Source of the DNA: Bacteroidetes bacterium 4572_114
Lineage (GTDB): Bacteria; Bacteroidota; Bacteroidia; Bacteroidales; 4484-276
NCBI GenBank assembly: GCA_002254335.1
Contig: NIVA01000018.1
Span: 1 to 15,117, forward strand
DNA length: 15,117 bases
Direction: 5' to 3'
Made by a program: the position numbers and the translations under genes. The notes below the pieces were generated by a model that was not told where the DNA came from, ran no database searches, and saw only the letters and a list, made by a program, of their open reading frames with translations. Positions 8,436 through 13,671 of this stretch are shown piece by piece; within the stretch, counting starts at the first letter, position 1; every line of letters starts with the position of its first letter.

Positions 8436-8553
8436 CTACAACAACATTCTTGCAACTTCAACAGCTTCCGGGCCTATGTCAACCCCGTGAATACAATTTT
8501 AAATTAAATGATGTTTCCCGATAATCGGTAAATGAGGTGCCACTGCCGTTTTT
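8436..8553 (-). pseudogene. Possible relic of an adenine-specific DNA methylase (SAM motifs I and II)
   Basis: Two neighbouring minus-strand frames read KNGSGTSFTDYRETSF (near 8500-8553) and then, after a frame change, NCIHGVDIGPEAVEVARMLL up to TAG at 8436-8438. These recall motif I (CGSGSF) and the following NxIYGVDIxxxAVEV block of Eco57I-type N6-adenine methylases, in the right order but closer than normal. Frame change, stop codons and spacing mean it cannot be functional. It may instead be chance or a relic of another SAM-dependent methyltransferase. Confidence 0.22.
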
Positions 8554-8670
8554 AAAGAAAATCTGCATAATCTTGTTGTAACATATCTGCCCCCAAACCG
8601 TCAAAACATAATAAATATTCCTCATATTTGACGATTAATTAAATATTTCGGAAAATAAATAAGCAAGTTT

Positions 8671-10266
8671 ATGAAGCATGGCAAAACAAAAAACATGAAA
8701 AGGATATTTCTTTTATCAATATTTATTACATTAATATCGTTTGTTAACGTAAATTCACAAACAGCACAAAACCCTGCAATTAATGAAGTTACCAGAAGTG
8801 ACAATTCTAACGAAGAGCTAAAAGGATTTGTTCTTGATCTAAAAAATCACACAGCCCTTCCTTATGCCAATATTTATGCCCTACACAAAAACAAAGGTAC
8901 CGTTAGCAACGAGAAGGGCCATTTCGCGATAAATATTTCGGGCCTGGATGAAACCGATACATTACGTTTTCAGTACATTGGCTACAAAACCAGGAATCTT
9001 ACAATCAATGAATTAGGCAAATCCTCGGTAGTTTATTTAAAAGAGGATATAATTAATTTAAGTGAGATACTAATATTTGGAAGTGAACCTGATCCGGTAG
9101 CAATTGTAAAAAAAGTATTGGAAAACAAAGATTTGAATTATAAAAATACGACAACTAAAAACCAAATATTTATCCGTGAAAGGAGTACTGCCGATATTGA
9201 AACCAGCATAAAATTTAAAAAAAGTTCGTTCCCTCAATTAGATGAAGACATTACAAAATTGGCCGAAAAATCAGTGCCGGAACATACCACTTCCTATACC
9301 GACTTTTTAGGGTATCTCTATTTTTCTGAAAACCAAGACGATTCACTTACCTTAAAAATCGACCCCATCAGGGCCGTATCACTTAAAGAGAAAGACATTG
9401 CCGAACTTGAACAATTAGAAACTGTTTTTGAAGATCTTTTTGCCGACACCGGTGAAAAAGAGTATTGGAAAATAAAAAGCGGGGTTTTTGGTCAAAAAAT
9501 TGATATTGATGAAGAAAATGAAGAACCGGAAAAAGATACTTTGAATGGACAAGACACTTTGAAAAATAACAACAAGATGCTGCGTTACTATCGCAGAAGC
9601 ATTGCCCGTCAACTAAAATATAGTTTATTGGATGATGATAAAGAATGGGAATTTTTGCACAAAACCGGTAGATATAAATATACAATTGCGGGAGGCACCA
9701 GGGTAAACGGGGAAGATGTGTATATAATTGACTTCATGCCCAAAAACAGCGGGAAATATATTGGCAGGGTATTTATATCAACAAATACTTATGCCTTAAT
9801 CAGGGCCGATTACGAATATGCCCCCGGGAAAACAGGGAGAGACTTTCATCTTCTTGGAATTGGATATATAGAAAATCAATTTGATGGGTCAATATATTTT
9901 GAGAAAAAGGACAGTATTTATTGTTTGAAGTATTTCTCAAAAAAAGAGGGAAGCCATGTAAGCATCGACAGGAATGTGTCCTTGCTAAAGAAAAGAAAAA
10001 GGTTCCTTTTCAACAAAAAACTAAATGAGATAAAAGTAGGGGTCATATTCGCAGTAAATTCAGAAGAATCGATTGAGTATTTAGTTCTCGACGACAAGGA
10101 AATCCCTCATAAACAATTTGTTGATTTTGAGCAAAAGGATCATTTGGAGATGATTTATGTCGATCAGTTTGACGACAAATTATGGAAAGGTTACGCTATA
10201 ATAGAGCCCACGCAACAAATGAGGGAATACAGAAAACAGGAAGCGGATATTCTTGAACAAAAATAA
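8671..10266 (+). CDS. Surface protein with N-terminal carboxypeptidase-regulatory-like domain (DUF5686-like)
   Basis: 531 residues from the ATG at 8671; the ATG at 8695 would start exactly at the signal peptide MKRIFLLSIFITLIS and is an equally good choice. The signal peptide probably is cut near VNSQ (residue 30), with no lipobox Cys. Residues about 50-137 (KGFVLDLKNHTALPYANIYA, GTVSNEKGHFAI, RFQYIGYKTRNL) are a CarboxypepD_reg-like beta-sandwich, common at the N-terminus of Bacteroidetes outer-membrane proteins. NLSEILIF leads into a region with DPVAIVKKVLENKDLNYKN, as in DUF5686 relatives, but this protein is shorter and shows no obvious C-terminal barrel. An acidic segment (DIDEENEEPEKD) lies near residue 290. 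It is likely periplasmic or outer-membrane associated; function unknown. It stands alone on the plus strand. Confidence 0.72.
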   Translation: MKHGKTKNMKRIFLLSIFITLISFVNVNSQTAQNPAINEVTRSDNSNEELKGFVLDLKNHTALPYANIYALHKNKGTVSNEKGHFAINISGLDETDTLRFQYIGYKTRNLTINELGKSSVVYLKEDIINLSEILIFGSEPDPVAIVKKVLENKDLNYKNTTTKNQIFIRERSTADIETSIKFKKSSFPQLDEDITKLAEKSVPEHTTSYTDFLGYLYFSENQDDSLTLKIDPIRAVSLKEKDIAELEQLETVFEDLFADTGEKEYWKIKSGVFGQKIDIDEENEEPEKDTLNGQDTLKNNNKMLRYYRRSIARQLKYSLLDDDKEWEFLHKTGRYKYTIAGGTRVNGEDVYIIDFMPKNSGKYIGRVFISTNTYALIRADYEYAPGKTGRDFHLLGIGYIENQFDGSIYFEKKDSIYCLKYFSKKEGSHVSIDRNVSLLKKRKRFLFNKKLNEIKVGVIFAVNSEESIEYLVLDDKEIPHKQFVDFEQKDHLEMIYVDQFDDKLWKGYAIIEPTQQMREYRKQEADILEQK

Positions 10267-10310
10267 AATATATTTACTCTTGAATTTATCAAAACTAAGG
10301 ATGTTGTGTT

Positions 10311-10421
10311 TAAAATAAAAGCTCCCCAGTGTATTGGTAAGATTAACGTACTTTTCAGGTCAATTGACGCTCGTATTGCTTCTTCCGGCATCATGTGCAA
10401 AAGCTTCCAATCTCCGTGGTA
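10311..10421 (-). pseudogene. C-terminal fragment of a metallo-beta-lactamase-fold hydrolase
   Basis: The minus frame after a TAA (10422-10424) reads YHGDWKLLHMMPEEAIRA, then SIDLK and LPIHWGAFIL. This matches the C-terminal part of MBL-fold hydrolases of the NAPE-PLD/UlaG-related group: the HMxPEEA block followed, about 20 residues later, by LPxHWGxF, which carries a metal-ligand His. Everything before the block is gone, and after FIL the frame runs into unrelated sequence overlapping the neighbouring gene's end. The piece is about 37 codons, so it is a relic with no catalytic core. The family match is from memory but two motifs in correct order and spacing make it fairly secure. Confidence 0.6.
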
Positions 10422-10464
10422 TTAACCACATTCCATTAAAGATAAATCAAAGCAGTCAGCAGTA

Positions 10465-10542
10465 TTGAAACTTGAAACCTACGAAGGACGGGTGCCGGGT
10501 GTCGGATGAAGGGAGCCAAGCGCAACTTGAAACTTGAAACCT
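10465..10542. repeat. 16-bp direct repeat pair, TTGAAACTTGAAACCT
   Basis: Identical copies lie at 10465-10480 and 10527-10542, 62 bp apart; each is itself built from a repeated TTGAAAC unit. Similar GAAACTTGAAAC motifs are common in Bacteroidetes intergenic DNA (recalled, not checked). No coding role seen. Confidence 0.6.
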
Positions 10543-10607
10543 GCCTGCCCGCCGTAGCGAAGCGAAGGAGGGAAACCTGAAGTGCCAGGGCCACCATCCC
10601 TTCCACA

Positions 10608-10630
10608 CATATCAACACTACTCTTGATGA
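10608..10630 (-). pseudogene. Duplicated 3' end of htpG
   Basis: These 23 bases are identical to 10762-10784, inside the last codons of htpG. Read on the minus strand they encode the same IKSSVDM, but continue with CGR where htpG ends IGK and stops. The copies are in the same orientation, 154 bp apart. Nearby bases (TTCC..CATATC) are also similar. It is a leftover of a local duplication or of recombination at the htpG end. Confidence 0.65.
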
Positions 10631-10642
10631 ATTCAATATAAA

Positions 10643-10720
10643 GTCAGGGCTTGAATATATTTACAAATTGCTACAAATGTTAAATCTGATAATCAATCTG
10701 TTATAAATTCAAGCCTTGAC
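10643..10720. repeat. Inverted repeat with 16-bp arms and 46-bp loop
   Basis: The left arm GTCAGGGCTTGAATAT (10643-10658) pairs with the right arm AAATTCAAGCCTTGAC (10705-10720) with two mismatches. It lies between the two copies of the htpG end. It could be a small non-autonomous element, a terminator for htpG (the right arm is 30 bp past its stop), or the trace of a rearrangement. Confidence 0.55.
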
Positions 10721-10749
10721 TATAACTGTCTGACAGCTTTTTAAAACTT

Positions 10750-12666
10750 TTACTTCCCAATCATATCAACACTACTCTTGATGAAATCAGTAAGTGCCTG
10801 TCCTTTCAGCAAATTCTGCGAAAGCATTGCAAGGTTGGTCAATTGTTTTGCCATTTCTTCGCGTTTGCCATCATCTTCTTCTTTAAGGATATCGTTAACC
10901 AGTTTGTGGTTGGTATTAACAACAAGGTTATAGCTATCGGGCAAATTGCCCATCCCCATCATTCCGCCGCCACCGCCCATGGCCGACATGTCTTTCATCC
11001 TGCGCATAAACTCGGGCTGGGTAATAATCACGGGCATATCGCTTTCGCTGAGGTTGTTGAACATTACCGTGAATTTTGGTTTTTCAACTACCTTTTCAAA
11101 CACCGGCTTGATGGTTTCCTTTTGCTTGTCGTCAAGTTTTGAAGGAAATTCAGCATCATCCTTTTTAATCAGGTTGTCGATGGTGTCGGCATCTACCCTG
11201 ACAAATGAAGTGTTTTCAAATTTCTGCTCAAGCTGGTTGACGAAATGGTTGTCCAGCACACCGTCCATCAGCAAAACATCATAACCTTTTTCGATGGCCG
11301 ATTGGATATAACTGTGCTGCTCATCTTTATTGCTGGTGTAAAGGTAAACCAGTTTTTTATCCTTATCTTTTTGGGTACCTTTAATTTTATCCTTATATTC
11401 ATCTAAGGTAAAATACTTGTTTTCCATATTTTTAAGTAGGCAAAACTTCTTGGCACGTTCATAAAACTTATCTTCTGAGATGATCCCATACTCGATAAAT
11501 ACCTTGATATCGTCCCATTTCTTCTCAAATTCTTCACGGTTATCTTTAAAGAGACCCTCAAGTTTATCGGCCACTTTTTTCATTATGTGGTTGGAAATCT
11601 GCTTAACGCGACGGTCGCTTTGCAAGAAACTACGTGAAACATTTAATGGGATATCCGGTGAATCGAGCAAACCATGAAGCAAAGTGAGAAAGTCGGGGAC
11701 AATGCCTTCGACCGAATCGGTTACAAAAACCTGGTTTGAATAGAGTTGGATTTTATCGCGCTGTACTTCGAGGTTGCTTTTTACCTTTGGAAAATACAAA
11801 ATCCCGGTAAGGTTAAACGGATAGTCAACGTTTAGATGAATGTGGAACAATGGCTCCTCAAAATTCATGGGGTAGAGTTCCCTATAAAAGGTTTTGTAAT
11901 CCTCATCCTTCAACCCGGCAGGTTTTTGTTTCCATAAAGGGTTGGTGTTATTGATGATGTCAGGTTTTTCAACCTCGGTATATTTATCATTGCCGTCCTT
12001 GTCCTTTTCGCCTTCCACTTTCACCTGTTCCTTCTTCATGCCAAACTGGATTGGCACAGGGAGGAAACGGCAATATTTATTCAGGAGTTCGCGTATTTTG
12101 TGGTCTTCTAAGAACTCTTTTTCTTCATCGCTGATGTGCAGGACAATTTCTGTTCCGCGGTCTTCTTTAACAGTTTCTTCCAAAGAATAGTTGGGGCTGC
12201 CGTCGCAAACCCATTTTACGGGTTTTGTAGGGCCACCTTTTTTGTAGGTTTTGGTAATAACCTCCACCTTGTCGGATACCATAAACGATGAATAGAACCC
12301 CAGGCCGAAATGGCCGATAATGGCATTTTTTTCGGCTTCGGTCTTGGTCTTAAATTTCTTGACAAACTCCTCGGCGCTCGAAAACGCAATCTGGTTGATG
12401 TATTTGTCCACCTCTTCGGTTGTCATGCCAATGCCCCGGTCGGTGATTGAAAGCGTGCCTTTCTTTTTGTCCACTGCAACCTGTATGGTGAGGTCGCCCA
12501 GTTCATCCTTAAAATGTCCGGTGCTTGCCAGCGTCTTTAGTTTTTGCGTGGCATCCACTGCATTGGAGATCAACTCCCTGAGGAATATCTCATGATCGGA
12601 GTAAAGGAATTTTTTAATAATTGGAAAAATGTTCTCTGTCTGTACGTTAATTTTACCCTTTTGCAT
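10750..12666 (-). CDS. htpG: Molecular chaperone HtpG (bacterial Hsp90)
   Basis: 638 residues, full length for the family. Cytosolic ATP-driven homodimeric chaperone. The N-terminal GHKL ATPase has ELISNAVDA with E31, N35 and D39, the DRGIGM block (76-81), and GHFGLGFYS (118-126) as lid/nucleotide loop. The middle domain has the conserved catalytic-loop NVSRSFLQSD with R345. The C-terminal dimerisation domain is present, and contains a Gly/Met-rich loop (about 563-573) next to the exposed client-binding helix, which I regard as a feature of some Bacteroidetes members. The ATG at 12666 gives the standard start (KGKINVQTENIFPIIKKF). No class or operon partner is adjacent. A possible sigma-type promoter lies at 12701-12731. 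The final codons are duplicated downstream at 10608-10630. Confidence 0.97.
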   Translation of the reverse strand: MQKGKINVQTENIFPIIKKFLYSDHEIFLRELISNAVDATQKLKTLASTGHFKDELGDLTIQVAVDKKKGTLSITDRGIGMTTEEVDKYINQIAFSSAEEFVKKFKTKTEAEKNAIIGHFGLGFYSSFMVSDKVEVITKTYKKGGPTKPVKWVCDGSPNYSLEETVKEDRGTEIVLHISDEEKEFLEDHKIRELLNKYCRFLPVPIQFGMKKEQVKVEGEKDKDGNDKYTEVEKPDIINNTNPLWKQKPAGLKDEDYKTFYRELYPMNFEEPLFHIHLNVDYPFNLTGILYFPKVKSNLEVQRDKIQLYSNQVFVTDSVEGIVPDFLTLLHGLLDSPDIPLNVSRSFLQSDRRVKQISNHIMKKVADKLEGLFKDNREEFEKKWDDIKVFIEYGIISEDKFYERAKKFCLLKNMENKYFTLDEYKDKIKGTQKDKDKKLVYLYTSNKDEQHSYIQSAIEKGYDVLLMDGVLDNHFVNQLEQKFENTSFVRVDADTIDNLIKKDDAEFPSKLDDKQKETIKPVFEKVVEKPKFTVMFNNLSESDMPVIITQPEFMRRMKDMSAMGGGGGMMGMGNLPDSYNLVVNTNHKLVNDILKEEDDGKREEMAKQLTNLAMLSQNLLKGQALTDFIKSSVDMIGK

Positions 12667-12700
12667 ATCAGTTCTATTTTATTGTTAATTTCTGTTTAAA

Positions 12701-12731
12701 AATATCTATAATTTTTGCCGCCAAAATCAAA
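12701..12731 (-). promoter_or_regulatory. Possible Bacteroidetes promoter for htpG
   Basis: On the minus strand a TTTG (12728-12731) is followed after 19 bases by TAGATATT (12701-12708), a partial match to TAnnTTTG. The spacing is right and the 5' UTR would be about 30 bases, but two positions of the -7 box differ from consensus. No heat-shock CIRCE element was seen. Confidence 0.25.
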
Positions 12732-12875
12732 GGTTGTGCCAGCAGGTTTTTGCTGACAAAATGTCCTGGAAGTAGGGAAATGGAAAATTGGAAAGAGGGA
12801 ATAATGGAATGATGGAATGAAGAAAAGATTTCAGATCAAACATAAAACTCTTTAGTGGCAGGGTTTCTTGCATTA

Positions 12876-13220
12876 CTATTCTCTAAGCGACTTGAAGTCG
12901 CTTAGAGAATTAAACAGCCCGATTGGTGTTGCGGTTAAAGTATTGAGACCTAACAGGTCTTGAAGACCTGTTAGGTCTTTTTGCGGGGCCGAAAACTTTC
13001 CATCGTCCGCAAAGTATCGGTAATATTTCCTTAGCGACTTTGAGTCGCTTACTTCGCTAAGGATTTTTGGGACTGCCTTTCTCAACCGTGCGGCATTGCC
13101 AAAGTTCTGCGACCTGTACCACAGTAATTTCCCATCACTACCATACATGGCAAATCCGGTTTTCACCCCTAAGTCGATGGATAGAAGCAACTCCATTGGA
13201 AAAAAGTATTTCCCGTACAT
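12876..13220 (-). CDS. Truncated RNase H/RuvC-like protein with a palindrome-encoded C-terminus
   Basis: 114 residues from the ATG at 13220; the ATG at 13196 (MELLLSIDLG) looks the more natural start. The first ~48 native residues, with SIDLGVKTGFAMYG and LWYRSQNFGNAARLRKA, match the start of an RNase H-fold family (the Asp in SIDLG would be the first catalytic acid) whose members I recall as about 150 residues or longer. From KILSEV onward the reading frame passes through three palindromes (13029-13062, 12946-12978, 12878-12910) and the residues they encode have internal likeness (SDSKSLRK, SDFKSLRE). The remaining acidic residues of the fold are not visible. It is therefore probably a broken gene with an accidental tail, though the frame stays open through all three insertions. 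Function of the family is unknown to me. Confidence 0.5.
   Translation of the reverse strand: MYGKYFFPMELLLSIDLGVKTGFAMYGSDGKLLWYRSQNFGNAARLRKAVPKILSEVSDSKSLRKYYRYFADDGKFSAPQKDLTGLQDLLGLNTLTATPIGLFNSLSDFKSLRE
12878..12910. repeat. Perfect 33-bp palindrome, centre CTTGAAG (copy 1)
   Basis: ATTCTCTAAGCGACTT, a single G, then its exact reverse complement: 16-bp arms. It encodes the last 11 codons and stop of the truncated RNase H-like ORF. It shares the GCGACTT core with the element at 13029-13062. Confidence 0.8.
12946..12978. repeat. Perfect 33-bp palindrome, centre CTTGAAG (copy 2)
   Basis: AGACCTAACAGGTCTT, a single G, then its exact reverse complement. The same arm length, loop size and centre as the element at 12878-12910, but with different outer bases. 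On the plus strand it is followed by TTTTT, so it could terminate plus-strand transcription, but no plus-strand gene precedes it. Confidence 0.8.
13029..13062. repeat. Palindromic element with two alternative stems (copy 3)
   Basis: An outer stem CCTTAGCGA (13029-13037) / TCGCTAAGG (13054-13062) overlaps an inner stem AGCGACT (13033-13039) / AGTCGCT (13043-13049). The two cannot form together. The core GCGACTT..AGTCGC is shared with 12878-12910. Confidence 0.7.
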
Positions 13221-13319
13221 ACAGGACTAAAATATTCCTCAATGGTTAAGTTTATGATATTAAATAGCTTATGTAAAATAATATTTTATTTTTCATTTTG
13301 GATATTGTTTACATTATCG

Positions 13320-13394
13320 CATTGAAGCCCCGCAGTTGCGGGATTTCGCTACGCTCAACATTAAATCATTGAAGTCCCGAAGTTTCGGGATTCC
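13320..13394. repeat. Two direct copies of a CATTGAAG-hairpin unit
   Basis: CATTGAAG begins each copy, at 13320 and 13367. Copy 1 has CCCGCA-GT-TGCGGG (13329-13342) and copy 2 has TCCCGAA-GT-TTCGGGA (13375-13390), each followed by ATT. The inner pair changes from C-G to A-T in both arms together, so pairing is kept. The palindrome at 4959-4976 has the same plan with centre CG. Confidence 0.65.
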
Positions 13395-13509
13395 ACTAAA
13401 TTCGCAGTAGAACCTATTTTTAAAAAGGTACATTGAGACAGGATTGAAAATCCATTTTATGCAAAGATAGCAAATCCTTTATCTACCACTATCACAGCCC
13501 CCATCCCCA

Positions 13510-13545
13510 CCCCGAAAGCTTTCGGGGCTTCCCCTGCAGGGGAAG
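13510..13545. repeat. Two abutting perfect 18-bp palindromes
   Basis: CCCCGAAAG/CTTTCGGGG (13510-13527) is directly followed by CTTCCCCTG/CAGGGGAAG (13528-13545). Both have no loop, so they are more likely DNA-level elements or cruciform-forming sites than RNA terminators. Confidence 0.7.
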
Positions 13546-13591
13546 GGAGTCCCAACGCACAAGCTACTGCAGAAGCCAGTGCGGTGGCATC

Positions 13592-13609
13592 CTCCCCTTC
13601 AAGGGGGAG
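13592..13609. repeat. Imperfect palindrome CTCCCCTTCAAGGGGGAG
   Basis: Arms CTCCCC and GGGGGAG around TTCAA, one extra G on the right. The centre TTCAAG resembles the CTTGAAG centre of the 33-bp palindromes. The sequence is followed by a G-rich stretch (GAGGGGGT) to 13620. Confidence 0.5.
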
Positions 13610-13671
13610 TTAGAGGGGGTCTGAAAAGTTTTGCAAATAAAACCACCACCTTAATAATTACGAATAAAAAA

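Larger units (their letters stand above)
8104..8670. other. Intergenic region without an intact gene; decayed fragments
   Basis: 567 bp between divergent genes. No frame gives a convincing intact protein. On the minus strand there are short open stretches that look like debris of real genes: a transposase-like piece at 8284-8430 and a DNA-methylase-like piece at 8436-8553. The end near 8623-8630 carries CATATTTG, one base off the Bacteroidetes -7 motif TAnnTTTG, which could serve the gene at 8671, but no matching TTTG -33 box was seen. Confidence 0.5.
10267..10749. other. Intergenic patchwork of gene tails and repeats
   Basis: 483 bp between the 3' ends of two convergent genes. From left to right it holds a metallo-hydrolase tail (10311-10421), a 16-bp direct repeat pair (10465-10480, 10527-10542), a GC-rich imperfect hairpin (CCCGCC at 10548-10553 with GGAGGG at 10567-10572), a copy of the htpG end (10608-10630), a 16-bp inverted repeat (10643-10720), and CTGTC-T-GACAG followed by CTTTTT near 10727-10742, which could act as a plus-strand terminator. 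Confidence 0.6.
13221..13671. other. Intergenic region packed with GC-rich palindromes
   Basis: 451 bp, minus-strand genes on both sides. An AT-rich part (13221-13320) contains TAAAATA-A-TATTTTA at 13274-13288 and may hold a promoter for the RNase H-like ORF. Then come two related hairpins (13329-13390), two abutting palindromes (13510-13545) and an imperfect one at 13592-13609. No gene was seen in any frame. Confidence 0.55.

Noticed and set aside
9383..9685. 100-codon minus-strand ORF inside the surface protein gene
   Set aside because: Antisense to a well-supported coding frame, rich in Phe, Ile and Cys as expected of a shadow frame, without family resemblance.
10436..10636. 66-codon minus-strand ORF
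   Set aside because: Its residues come from the direct repeats and, in another frame, from the duplicated htpG end; no protein family character is visible.
12804..12819. Tandem ATGGAATG pair in a purine-rich stretch
   Set aside because: Only two units and no link to a gene; treated as simple low-complexity sequence.
12946..12984. Plus-strand intrinsic terminator (33-bp palindrome followed by a T-run)
   Set aside because: No plus-strand gene ends nearby; the palindrome belongs to a set of three similar elements inside a minus-strand ORF, so a mobile or repeated element is the better reading.
12878..13609. CRISPR array
   Set aside because: The palindromes differ in sequence and spacing, there are no regular spacers, and no cas gene is in the window.
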